The position numbers and the translations under genes were made by a program. Of a stretch of 64,000 nt of DNA, positions 8,697-17,408 are shown piece after piece (the stretch's first letter is position 1; each line of letters starts with the position of its first letter). Source of the DNA: Nostoc sp. S4 (lineage in GTDB: Bacteria; Cyanobacteriota; Cyanobacteriia; Cyanobacteriales; Nostocaceae); assembly GCA_029379225.1 (NCBI GenBank), contig JAQYWR010000011.1, positions 1 to 64,000 on the forward strand, in the 5' to 3' direction. The notes beneath the pieces were generated by a model. The model was given only the letters and a program-made list of their open reading frames with translations, searched no databases and was not told the DNA's origin.

Positions 8697-9374
8697 TTAA
8701 TCTAAGCTAAATTCTGCAAATTCTATTTGCCCAAATAGCATATTTCGGTCTACCGCTGACAAGATTTTATTAGCAGCACGTTCGCTATTTAAACAGCGAC
8801 AAACCAACTGCGCTACATCTTGGCGATTGATGCTACCAATAACGTGCGGATCTTCAGTTAAAACGCCATTCCCTGTTGCTGGTTCTGACTTAAGTCCACC
8901 AGGACGAACGATGGTGTAGGTGAGTCCGCTGGCAATTAAGTATTGTTCAGCCTTGTTTTTCTCGGCTAAAACTGGCCCTAGTGTTGCTAAAACTTGAGGG
9001 GATAAAGCGCTTACACTATTGCCAGCACCAATGGAAGACACAAGAATAAACTTTTGGACTCCAGCTTTCACTGCAACGTCAATCAGATTTTTATTACCGG
9101 GGTAGTCTGGTTTTTCTGCATCTGCTGGTAAACCGCCAATTGTACTGATAACAGTGTCGATAGGTTCCTCTGGTTGGATTGCACGTTCTAGATCCTCAAT
9201 ATTTAAGGCATCTCCCTGAACTACTTGAATACCAATTTTTTCCAATTCACTAGCAACTGTTAGTGTTCTCAAGAGTGCTTTTACCTTTAGCTGTTGCGCC
9301 CTCAAATATTGAGCAATTTCTCGACCGACGCCGCGACTCGCGCCAGCCAGAAAAATGTTAGATGCACTTGTCAT
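8697..9374 (-). CDS. NAD(P)-binding atypical SDR (NmrA/YwnB-like) protein
   Basis: 225 residues, convergent with the Rieske gene and only seven bases from it. The N-terminus has a Rossmann glycine motif (IFLAGASRGVG) close to residue 8, followed by RAQQLKVKALLRT. Further marks are a VVQGDALN segment typical of nucleotide-sugar or flavin-reductase-like atypical SDRs, FILVSSIGAG, and TIVRPGGLKSEP. The classical YxxxK catalytic pair is absent, as in the NmrA-like subgroup. In cyanobacteria, relatives include regulatory or assembly proteins; the substrate here is unknown. Confidence 0.88.
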   Translation of the reverse strand: MTSASNIFLAGASRGVGREIAQYLRAQQLKVKALLRTLTVASELEKIGIQVVQGDALNIEDLERAIQPEEPIDTVISTIGGLPADAEKPDYPGNKNLIDVAVKAGVQKFILVSSIGAGNSVSALSPQVLATLGPVLAEKNKAEQYLIASGLTYTIVRPGGLKSEPATGNGVLTEDPHVIGSINRQDVAQLVCRCLNSERAANKILSAVDRNMLFGQIEFAEFSLD

Positions 9375-9759
9375 AGTCAGCTTAACTATTTATATTCAAA
9401 GGATTTTATCAAAATATTGGCAGTAATTAATAATTGTTTGAGTATTTGTCTCGATTTCAGCACTAAAGTGCTGACTACGAACTTTTTAACCTGGGTCGAT
9501 TGGGCTTGGTTGACTACTAGAACTGTTTCCCTAGAGACAGTATCTTGTTTTCTATCTCGGTTAGAATTAATTGAAATTATCTAAATTCTATGTAGCTCAA
9601 CTACATCTGTTTATGAAATGTCTAAGTGCTATCCAGATACTTGTACTTGTGTTTTATTAGACTACTAAAGTTACGGGATTTTTAATTAACTAAAAATTAT
9701 AAACTTGAGTAATTCCATTGGTATAGCTTACCTTAGGTATGCAATAGTACGCCCCTCTA
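9375..9759. other. Intergenic region
   Basis: 385 bases between the divergent SDR and WD40 genes, presumably carrying both promoters. An open frame that runs in from the SDR gene has no protein-like features. I see no hairpin or repeat worth listing. Confidence 0.5.
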
Positions 9760-11526
9760 ATGCAGATGGATTGGATTAGCTTACTCAAAGCTCAACAAAC
9801 TGATTTCCTCGAACGTGTGAAAAAACCCAAAACTTACGACTTGTCTTTGCTCGAAAGTCAAGTCAAAGGTTGTCACACAGAAATTATGGCATTTTGGGGT
9901 GAGCCATTGGCAAAACTCCTGGAACTTTGTCGTCAACAGGCAGAGGTTCTTGCCAAAAATCCGCCGCCTATGCCGCCTGAATATCCTGAGCCTCCAGATT
10001 GGATGATCCCTTTTCCCATATATTTCCAGCAGCAAGCCCAAGATTATCTTTTACGGGAGAAAATTGTCGATCGCGTAATCGCTGAACGTCTGAGTAAGTT
10101 AGTTAAAAAAATTCCCCAAGACACTTTACAAAACATCACTTTAGATGATGAAGGAAATTTATGCGGTCAAAGCAAATTTACTTATGTACTTAAAGATAAT
10201 CCTCACCTGAGCGTTCAAGTTTACGTTGCTGATGGCGAAAGTTTTAATGGTATTAAAAAAGACAAAATTAAATGGTCGGTAACTCAAGAAGATTTGAGAA
10301 ATCACCAAGTATTAATTTTTTTGTGTTTGTTTTATCCAAACACAGGTAAATTAGGTTACGAAAGACAAAGTATAATAACTGGATTTTTACCTACAAATCA
10401 ACTGGAATTTCCGGAACCAAAACTTTATATCACTCCAAGTAATTTGTTATATGCGGGGGGATTGAGTTGGTATTTAGAATCACTTATTGGCAAAAAAGAT
10501 ACATCAGCAGTAATTAATCAAAGGACGATAGAGACAATACAAACTCTACCACCAGAGCATTCTCTGAAAAAGGTAGTAGGTGACTGGGAATGCTGGCAGA
10601 CTTTAAAAGGGCACACCAGAGGAATTAATTGCTTGGCTTTTAGTTCCAGGTGTAATAACGGCAAAACCTTACCTATATTGGCAAGTGGTAGTCGGGGAGA
10701 AACAAAGCTTTGGGATTTAAGCAAAGGTGAATTAATAGATACATTATCAGAGTATCCTTGGGTGATATCTGGGCTAGTGGATGAAGTGAATTCCCTAGCT
10801 TTTAGTTCAGATGGACAGACTTTAGTGAGTTGCGGTGCAGACTCGACAATTAAAATTTGGCACGTCGGCGCTCTAGACTTAATAGATATCCTGCACAAAC
10901 ATCATGGGGTAGTGCGCTGTGCTGCGTTCACTCCAGATGGCAGAATGTTAGCAACTGGCGGAGATGATAGAAAAATTCTGTTTTGGGATTTGATTGAGCG
11001 TCAGGTAGCGATCGCCCTTTCTTTAGATGATACAGCCGCTCATTCTTTGGTTTTGAGTCCAGACGGGCAAACTGTGGTCACAGGTAGCTATCGCAAAATC
11101 AAAGTTTGGCAGATTTCATCCGACATGGGAATCCTCAGTTTAAAAGATACACAACCGCTGCATACCCTGATGGGCCATTCTCACATCGTTGGTTCCTTGG
11201 CGATCGGTACAAATGGTAAACTGCTGGTGAGTGGTAGCTGGGATCAAACGATTAAAGTTTGGCAACTGGAGACTGGGGAATTACTCCATACCCTTAAAGG
11301 ACATAAAGATAGAGTGTATGCCATCGCTTTGAGTCCTGATGAACAAATTATCGCCAGTGGTAGTGCCGATCGAACCATCAAACTATGGCATCTGCAAACT
11401 GGAGAATTGCTGGGTACGTTTACAGGTCATGGGAATATAGTTACAGCATTAGCCTTTACAGCTTCCGGTGAGATGTTAGTTAGCGGAAGTTTAGATAAGA
11501 CAATTAAAATTTGGCAACGGAGTTAA
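9760..11526 (+). CDS. WD40 beta-propeller protein with an unassigned N-terminal region
   Basis: 588 residues. Residues 1-280 form an unassigned alpha/beta region beginning MQMDWISLLKAQQ. From about 282 to the end there are seven WD40 units, enough for one closed propeller. Typical ends are IKIWHVG, ILFWDLI, IKVWQIS, IKVWQLE, IKLWHLQ and IKIWQRS, and several units carry the LKGH/SGSWDQT pattern. The last three repeats are the best conserved. In cyanobacteria such proteins are interaction platforms, often linked to kinases or peptidases; none is fused here. Start at ATG 9760; a second Met two codons on is equally possible. Confidence 0.88.
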   Translation: MQMDWISLLKAQQTDFLERVKKPKTYDLSLLESQVKGCHTEIMAFWGEPLAKLLELCRQQAEVLAKNPPPMPPEYPEPPDWMIPFPIYFQQQAQDYLLREKIVDRVIAERLSKLVKKIPQDTLQNITLDDEGNLCGQSKFTYVLKDNPHLSVQVYVADGESFNGIKKDKIKWSVTQEDLRNHQVLIFLCLFYPNTGKLGYERQSIITGFLPTNQLEFPEPKLYITPSNLLYAGGLSWYLESLIGKKDTSAVINQRTIETIQTLPPEHSLKKVVGDWECWQTLKGHTRGINCLAFSSRCNNGKTLPILASGSRGETKLWDLSKGELIDTLSEYPWVISGLVDEVNSLAFSSDGQTLVSCGADSTIKIWHVGALDLIDILHKHHGVVRCAAFTPDGRMLATGGDDRKILFWDLIERQVAIALSLDDTAAHSLVLSPDGQTVVTGSYRKIKVWQISSDMGILSLKDTQPLHTLMGHSHIVGSLAIGTNGKLLVSGSWDQTIKVWQLETGELLHTLKGHKDRVYAIALSPDEQIIASGSADRTIKLWHLQTGELLGTFTGHGNIVTALAFTASGEMLVSGSLDKTIKIWQRS

Positions 11527-11542
11527 TGGTAATTCCTAATAT

Positions 11543-11597
11543 TAGGAGGAGGCAGAAGGCAGGGGGCAGAAGGCAGGGGGCAGGAGGCAGGAGGTAA
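11543..11597. repeat. Heptanucleotide repeat (ggcagaa/ggcaggg)
   Basis: About seven heptads of ggcagaa, ggcaggg and ggcagga type, directly after the WD40 gene. The complementary form (gcctcct/gccctct) occurs at about 27731-27770. This is STRR-type intergenic sequence. Confidence 0.8.
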
Positions 11598-11699
11598 AAC
11601 TATTACTATTCCTAGCTTTCACGCTTGTCATTATGTCTTAATCTATGTGACTACGGCTACACTCGTCAAAGCCGAGAAGCAAGCTAGGTAATTCGTAAT

Positions 11700-11842
11700 T
11701 GTGGAGTCTTTGAGACTCGTGGATGAAGCTAAGAAGTTTATTAATGAGTGTTTGAACTCCTTTAATGAGTATTTGAGCTTCATTAATGAGCCTTTGAACT
11801 AGATGAATCCACCTTTGATACTCATTAATCAGTTTTTGATAA
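11700..11842. repeat. Degenerate 21-bp tandem repeat, related to the array at 482-702
   Basis: About six degenerate 21-mers of the form (t)taatgagtRtttgaactcc. They share the core tttgaact and the segment gatgaatccacctttga with the array at 482-702. It is followed at 11855-11877 by ctctacgcctctgcgtaaaa, the reverse of the dispersed repeat at 396-430. The two loci therefore carry the same compound repeat in different arrangement. Confidence 0.8.
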
Positions 11843-11877
11843 TATTCTCTACGTCTCTACGCCTCTGCGTAAAACTT

Positions 11878-12288
11878 AACACTGTACTAACAGCGTTTAC
11901 AAGTAGCAAGTGAAGTTATATACAATAACTTATTAGTCACCTACACTCAATGATACCGATTTAGAACTGACAGTTATAGCCGTAGTCGTATAGGTGAGGA
12001 TACGATCGCAAGCGTGAATGCTACGAACAGTAATAGTTTTACCTTCTGCCTCCTGCTATCGACAAGTTTTTAGCTGGTTGACTATGAATTAAGTAATATA
12101 GCGGCTCTCAATTAAGTCCAATATCGACCTAACACTCAACCCGAACCCTTGTAGCGTTGAGAAGTAAGCCTCAAAGCCTCTTTTTTTTAGAAGAGAAGAA
12201 CGGAAGTGAGGTTAAAGTCTATTGTATACGAACAACAAGCGTTATACAGGTGCATTTTTTCCAAATCGGTGCTAAGGGAGAATAGTCT
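11878..12288. other. Intergenic region upstream of the NACHT gene
   Basis: 411 bases before the NACHT gene (its start is preceded by aaggga, nine bases upstream). It contains a short A/T hairpin near 12177-12195 (cctctttttttttagaagag). Nothing else can be supported. Confidence 0.4.
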
Positions 12289-15200
12289 ATGGCGATGACG
12301 CAGCAGTGGAAGTTTTTGCGAAACATTCAGGAGTTAAACTGGGGACAAGGTGTAGAGGTAACAAAGACTGGAGCCGAAGCTGCTAAAGCCGTGCTTGATT
12401 TAGCAAAAGCAATTAAGGAACAAAAACCCAATGTTCCAAACTTCAAACCTTACATAGAACAGATTTCCTCGCTCTTAGATGTATTTAATTCTCCTCTTGG
12501 TCAAATTACCAAGGAAGTGATTCCCTTTGCACCCATCGCTATTAGTATATTAAAGTTCATTGTTGATGCAACCCATAAACAGCCAAGTTTAGAAAACTGT
12601 GTCTTCCTAGTTAGCCAGGCTGCTTACATAGATAGTTTTCAGGACATTCTCAAACAAAATTCCAAATTACTCCTAAAAATCGATCCAAACCTGCCAGCTT
12701 CTCATGCTTTAGCATTGCAGATTCAGAAATTAAGCGAGCAAGAGTTTAATCGGCGGGAAGTGAAAAGAGCAATTCTCTGTTTCCACGAATCTCAACTAGC
12801 AGAATCATTTAATCAGATTTTACAGCAACGCTTACAAGAAGCCGGGTTAACCGAGATACAAGCAAAGACCTTCACTCAACGGGTAGCGTGTCACACCGAT
12901 GAAAAAATGCAAGACGCATTAATAGAAGTTACAGATAAAATAGACAAACTTTGGAGATGGTACAGCGTTGGCGGAAAAGAGAAACTAGAGAAAAATCTAG
13001 ATATTGAAGATTATTTGGAACAGGTAATTAAACCAAAGCCAGAAGAAAAGATTTTTGATGAAAGCAATATTACCTTTCGGGATTTGTATGTACCGTTGCA
13101 AGTCAAAGAACTCGATGCCGAAGACGATACAAATGTTGAATTGGAAGCGTGGGTTAAGACAATACTCAATGATCCAGACCCGAAACACAAACAAGTTTTG
13201 TTTATTCAAGGCGAAGCCGGACGGGGGAAAAGTGTCTTTTGTCGGATGTTTGCCGATTGGGTGCGGCGAGAATTACATCCCACTTTTACCCCAATTCTGA
13301 TTCGGTTGCGAGATTTGCGAGTACTAAAAGATAGCTTGACTGATACTCTAGAAAACTATTTACAACACCTTGATTTTGTCACCAGTGATTCAGGCTGGCT
13401 GACCGATAAAAATACTCGCTTTTTATTTTTACTCGATGGATTTGACGAGTTGTTGCTGGAAGGACGAGCAAGTGGCGGCTTGAAAGAATTTTTAGAACAG
13501 GTGGAACAGTTTCAAAAAGGCTACCTTTGTCATCATCAGTTTTTGATTACCGGTCGTCCCCTAGCGCTGCAAGGAAATGAGCGCTTTCTTTCACAAACCA
13601 AAAGCCTCAAGCGCGTCGAACTTCAGCCAATGGATGACTCAATTCGGCATCAATGGCTGGAGAAATGGTCAATTGCGGCTCAAATTCACAAGAGTGAGTT
13701 TGAAAAATTTTTGCACGCTTGCCCCGAGCAAGTCAAAAATAAACTAGCACGAGAACCTTTACTACTCTATTTACTGGCGCGGATGCACCGAGACAACCGT
13801 CTCAACGTCCAAATGTTTGCAGGCGCAGAGGGTATTAAAGCAAAAATCCGTATCTATGACCAATCCGTGAAGTGGGTACTAGAAAAACAGCATGACAGTG
13901 AAAATCAGAATGATAACTCCCGCTTGACTGGATTGGAGAGCGAAGATTTGCGGCAATTTCTCACTGAAGCCGCTTTGTGTGTAGTGCAGTCTAGGAATGA
14001 ATCTGCCAGAGTCACGATGTTAGAAGCACGCCTCAAAGACAGCAACAACCCAGCTGTCAAGTTAATTCAACAAGCCAGACAGGAGAATCACTTCTACAAA
14101 CATCAACAAGATAAGCAACTCAATAATTTGTTGACGGCACTTTATATTAAACCAGCTTCAGGCGATAAAGGCGGCTCTGTTGAATTTATCCATAAGAGTT
14201 TTAGCGAGTTTTTATTCGCACAACGGATACTAGAAAGCTTTGTAGATTGGACAACCAAGGTAAGCAAGCGTCAGCGCGAAGAAGACTTTGTGACCACAGT
14301 CCTAATGGATAAGCAGATTTACGATTTATTAGGATATGGGAATTTAACCCGTGAGATTGTGGAATATTTGATGGGGTTGTTGGCTGAGAGTTCAGAATTT
14401 CACGACGTGGAACGCTTGTGTCAACTGTTCCAAAGATTGGAGCATTTCTACTTTCGTTGGTGCAATGGGGAATTTATTGATGCAGACGATATAAATCTGC
14501 CTCAGATGAAGAAAAAACAATTGCGCGAGCAAGTACCAGAGCGAGAAAATCACTTGGGATTACGACAAGTGGATGTGTGTACAGGGTTAAATGTGATGAT
14601 TTTGCTGCTAGAGTTGCATCGCTATGCCCAAACAGAAAACAACCTCAAAGACAAAATTAGTTTTCATCCCTGCGGTAAACATAATACTCCTCAATTTGAC
14701 TCAGAATGCTTGCTTGGTATTATTGGCTATAGTCACTGCCTGGGTTTATTTGCCTTTAATGACAGTTTAAGATTATTTTTCAGCAGTGCCGACTTCAGTA
14801 ATGCCTACCTAAACCGTGCTGACCTCAGCTTTGCCAATCTCAGGGATGCTAATCTCAGGGATACCAACCTTAGCCGTGCCAACCTCAGCTTTGCCAACCT
14901 CAGCCGTGCTAATCTCAGGGATGCTAACTTTATCAGTGCTAACCTTAGCAGCGTTAACCTCAGCAGTGCCAGCCTCAGCAATGCCAACTTCAGCAATGCC
15001 AACCTCAGTGATGCCAATCTCAGAGATGCTAACTTTAGCGGTGGTAACCTCAGCGAGGCCAACCTCAGCAATGCCAATCTCAGCCGTGCTAATCTCAGCC
15101 GTACCAACCTCAGCAGTGCCAACCTCAGCCGCGCTAATCTTAGGGATACCAACTTTAGAGGCGCCAACTTCAGCCGTGCCAACCTCAGGAGTGTTAATCT

Positions 15201-15879
15201 CACAAGTGCTAACCTCAGAGGTGCCGACCTCAGAGGTACTAACCTCAGAGATGCCGACCTCAGAGGTGCTGACCTCAGAGGTGCCGACCTCAGAGATGCC
15301 GACCTCAGCGGTGCTAATTTTATCTGTGCCAACCTCAGCAGTGCCAACCTGAAAATAGTTGCCTGGAAAAGTGACACTAAATGGCTCAATGCTAAAGGGC
15401 TACATAAAGCAGTAGCTATATCTCCAAAGTTAACCCAAGACTCAGCTTTTGCGGCTGCGTTTGCTTTGAGTCAGGGCATAAGTTGGGTGGAAGAAGGCAA
15501 AATAAAAGAGGCACAGGAAGCTTTCAAGCAAGCCCAACAGTTTGACGAAAGTTTGAGAAATTCTGCTGAATTTTGGCATAGTATCTGCTGGGTTGGCTGT
15601 CTACACGGCTATGCTAAAGCTGTTCTCCGCTTCGGTGAAAAAGCTGTTTCTTTAAATTCTGACAATAAACGCTATCAAGATAGTCGGGGGCTGGCTAGAT
15701 TACTAATAGGCGACTTAGTAGGTGCATTAGAAGACTTTCAAGCTGCTGTAGACAGTAGCGCACTTGATTACTCTGATTGCGTCAAGCAGCGACGGCTACG
15801 TTGGATAGAAGCACTCAACTCAGGAAACAATCCCCTGACGCTAGAAGAATTGGAGGAACTACGGCAGGTTGAGAGTTAG
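12289..15879 (+). CDS. NACHT NTPase with C-terminal pentapeptide repeats (NLR-like STAND protein)
   Basis: 1196 residues. Residues 1-270 are an alpha-helical region I do not recognise. A NACHT/STAND NTPase follows: Walker A GEAGRGKS near 308-315 and Walker B LFLLDGFDEL near 380, with the extra acidic residues typical of NACHT. A helical region runs to about 820. Residues 830-1022 are pentapeptide repeats (A(N/D)LxxANL), forming a right-handed beta-helix; the last 130 residues look TPR-like. STAND ATPases are signalling switches, and bacterial NACHT proteins include phage-defence proteins. The likely logic is N-terminal effector, central switch and C-terminal sensor; no defence assay is implied. 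A separate Uma2 gene follows 60 bases later. Confidence 0.9.
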   Translation: MAMTQQWKFLRNIQELNWGQGVEVTKTGAEAAKAVLDLAKAIKEQKPNVPNFKPYIEQISSLLDVFNSPLGQITKEVIPFAPIAISILKFIVDATHKQPSLENCVFLVSQAAYIDSFQDILKQNSKLLLKIDPNLPASHALALQIQKLSEQEFNRREVKRAILCFHESQLAESFNQILQQRLQEAGLTEIQAKTFTQRVACHTDEKMQDALIEVTDKIDKLWRWYSVGGKEKLEKNLDIEDYLEQVIKPKPEEKIFDESNITFRDLYVPLQVKELDAEDDTNVELEAWVKTILNDPDPKHKQVLFIQGEAGRGKSVFCRMFADWVRRELHPTFTPILIRLRDLRVLKDSLTDTLENYLQHLDFVTSDSGWLTDKNTRFLFLLDGFDELLLEGRASGGLKEFLEQVEQFQKGYLCHHQFLITGRPLALQGNERFLSQTKSLKRVELQPMDDSIRHQWLEKWSIAAQIHKSEFEKFLHACPEQVKNKLAREPLLLYLLARMHRDNRLNVQMFAGAEGIKAKIRIYDQSVKWVLEKQHDSENQNDNSRLTGLESEDLRQFLTEAALCVVQSRNESARVTMLEARLKDSNNPAVKLIQQARQENHFYKHQQDKQLNNLLTALYIKPASGDKGGSVEFIHKSFSEFLFAQRILESFVDWTTKVSKRQREEDFVTTVLMDKQIYDLLGYGNLTREIVEYLMGLLAESSEFHDVERLCQLFQRLEHFYFRWCNGEFIDADDINLPQMKKKQLREQVPERENHLGLRQVDVCTGLNVMILLLELHRYAQTENNLKDKISFHPCGKHNTPQFDSECLLGIIGYSHCLGLFAFNDSLRLFFSSADFSNAYLNRADLSFANLRDANLRDTNLSRANLSFANLSRANLRDANFISANLSSVNLSSASLSNANFSNANLSDANLRDANFSGGNLSEANLSNANLSRANLSRTNLSSANLSRANLRDTNFRGANFSRANLRSVNLTSANLRGADLRGTNLRDADLRGADLRGADLRDADLSGANFICANLSSANLKIVAWKSDTKWLNAKGLHKAVAISPKLTQDSAFAAAFALSQGISWVEEGKIKEAQEAFKQAQQFDESLRNSAEFWHSICWVGCLHGYAKAVLRFGEKAVSLNSDNKRYQDSRGLARLLIGDLVGALEDFQAAVDSSALDYSDCVKQRRLRWIEALNSGNNPLTLEELEELRQVES

Positions 15880-15940
15880 GGTGTAGTCTGACGCTTGGCT
15901 AACGCGGATCGTAAAACCATCTCCTGTATTTTATTTAATT

Positions 15941-16501
15941 ATGACGATCGCAACTCAACCCCAACTAACTTTAGAAGAGTTCCTCAAACTGCCGGAAACT
16001 AAACCAGCATCAGACTTTATCAACGGGGAAATCATTCAAAAACCAATGCCTCAAGGGGAACATAGCTTACTCCAAACTACTCTTTGCCAAACAATTAACG
16101 GCATAGCTAGAAGCCAAAAAATTGCTTACGCTTTCTCAGAACTGCGCTGCACTTTTGGCGGCGCTTCTATCGTCCCTGATGTATCTGTGTTTCGCTGGGA
16201 CAGAATTCCTAAAACTCCATCCGGCAGAATTATTAATCGCTTTGAAATTCATCCCGACTGGGCAATTGAGATTCTCTCCCCAGACCAAAGGCTAAAAAAA
16301 GTGTTGAGTAAATTATTGCATTGTTCGCGTAATGGTACTGAAGTTGGCTGGTTAATTAATCCAGAAGATGAAAGTGTGCTGGGAGTGTTTCCCGAACAAC
16401 GAGTGGAATTATACGAAGGTGCTGACAAATTACTTATTCTTGAGGGAATCGAATTAGAACTGACTGTAGAACAAATTTTTGGTTGGTTAAATTTGAGTTG
16501 A
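15941..16501 (+). CDS. Uma2-family (DUF820) putative endonuclease-fold protein
   Basis: 186 residues, standard family length. It starts MTIATQPQLTLEEFLKLPET, a classical Uma2 N-terminus. The active-site pattern is present: GEIIQKPMP, then VPDVSVFRWDR (Asp), then PDWAIEILSPDQ (Glu), and later VGWLINPEDESVLGVF. Unlike the protein at 839-1579 it has no coiled-coil tail. It is probably cotranscribed with the NACHT gene 60 bases upstream, but the two need not act together, as Uma2 genes are scattered widely in cyanobacteria. Confidence 0.9.
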   Translation: MTIATQPQLTLEEFLKLPETKPASDFINGEIIQKPMPQGEHSLLQTTLCQTINGIARSQKIAYAFSELRCTFGGASIVPDVSVFRWDRIPKTPSGRIINRFEIHPDWAIEILSPDQRLKKVLSKLLHCSRNGTEVGWLINPEDESVLGVFPEQRVELYEGADKLLILEGIELELTVEQIFGWLNLS

Positions 16502-16566
16502 GCTAAAGAGAAAATTTTAAATCTACCTCCACACGCTTAGTGTTAGTGCCAAAAACCTTAAACTAC

Positions 16567-16661
16567 GTAGGTTGGGTTGAGAAACAAAACCCAACATTTA
16601 GGGGGTTTTGTTGGGTTTTATTTCGTACCCATACGGGGAAGCAAGCTACAACTCAACCTAC
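16567..16661. repeat. Small inverted-repeat element (MITE-like)
   Basis: About 95 bases bounded by gtaggttgggttgag at the left and ctcaacctac at the right, in inverted orientation. Inside is a second inverted pair, aaacccaac and gttgggttt. Short elements with gtaggttgggtt ends are common in cyanobacterial genomes. It encodes nothing and lies between the Uma2 gene and a small secreted protein gene. I did not see a target-site duplication with certainty. Confidence 0.65.
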
Positions 16662-16777
16662 AATTATCTAAAGATATACACAATAAAATTCTTGTTGATT
16701 TAACCAAAGATAGAGTCAATTAAAGCAACTTGCCTAGAAAATAAAGATAAGCAATATATAAATAATTTTGATAAAAA

Positions 16778-17131
16778 ATGAATACTAAAATTATTGCTTT
16801 CTTGGGAATTACGGCGGTCTTTGCCTGCTTAGGAAGCCGAGTCTATGCACAGTCATCAGCATCAAACTCAAATCCAGAGCAATACACAAGAACTGGAGAT
16901 TCTCTAGTTGGAATTAATAATAGAACAGCCAAAGATGACTTTACAAGCTTTTTTGAGCAAACTAATTCATCAACAATTTCCAACAATAATCAAACAAACA
17001 AAAAAACTCCAACTCAAATACGCTTCAACGAATCACTATCACAGCCAGATACTTCGATTTTCCTAGAACCGGCTCAATCTGGGAATGGCAACGATGGATT
17101 ACAAATACAGTTAGATATACGCAAAGAATGA
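16778..17131 (+). CDS. Small secreted hypothetical protein
   Basis: 117 residues. The first 24 form a clear Sec signal peptide (MNTKIIAFLGITAVFACLG, cleavage expected after SRVYA). The mature part is Ser/Asn/Thr/Gln-rich, low in hydrophobics and probably disordered, with no cysteine and no recognised domain. It lies between a MITE-like repeat and the left end of the integrative element. Its promoter region is A/T-rich. Confidence 0.65.
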   Translation: MNTKIIAFLGITAVFACLGSRVYAQSSASNSNPEQYTRTGDSLVGINNRTAKDDFTSFFEQTNSSTISNNNQTNKKTPTQIRFNESLSQPDTSIFLEPAQSGNGNDGLQIQLDIRKE

Positions 17132-17290
17132 TCGGGTATAAAGATTGATACTTTAGCTTGAGTGTATGTGTCCGACGAGCGATTTATTTTACTGCTGGCT
17201 CAAATACTTAGGAATGTGGTTTAATTAATCTGCGTTCCCTAGTAAATACTTGTGCAATAATTTTGCAGTAAAATTAGTCGTCTAGATACA

Positions 17291-17340
17291 GGAGGGCTTT
17301 TTGCGATGACTCGTGTCATCATAGTGCGCCACGGTTGTTA
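17291..17340 (+). pseudogene. Original 5' end of the histidine phosphatase gene, cut off by integration
   Basis: A ribosome binding site (ggaggg, 17291-17296) and ATG at 17306 encode MTRVIIVRHG, then TGT and a TAG stop at the junction. These ten codons match the start of a histidine phosphatase (RHG motif), and their last seven match the phosphatase gene at 24812-24832. This is the native start region, now separated from the rest of its gene by the 7.5-kb element. Confidence 0.9.
17315..17335. repeat. Left attachment site core (attL), 21-bp direct repeat
   Basis: The left copy of the 21-bp repeat beginning gtcatcatagtgcgcc. It is identical to 24812-24832 and encodes VIIVRHG. The flanking bases differ (gt before and tg after here; aa before and ca after at the right copy), which defines the limits of identity. 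Confidence 0.9.
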
Positions 17341-17388
17341 GATATAATGCTTATATACTCAGTTGCTTGAAAACTGATATCCACATTT

Positions 17389-17408
17389 TGAGCATTAAGT
17401 GAGCATTA
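17389..17408 (+). promoter_or_regulatory. Putative integrase arm-type sites, left (two TGAGCATTA, 11 bp apart)
   Basis: Two identical 9-mers TGAGCATTA at 17389-17397 and 17400-17408. The same motif with one or two changes occurs in pairs, again exactly 11 bp apart, near the right end. The left pair overlaps the integrase start, so integrase binding could also repress its own gene; this is inference. Confidence 0.75.

Noticed and set aside
14805-15389. Long open frames opposite and beside the pentapeptide region
   Set aside because: They are shadows of the repetitive pentapeptide codons (LRLAxLRLA pattern on the minus strand).
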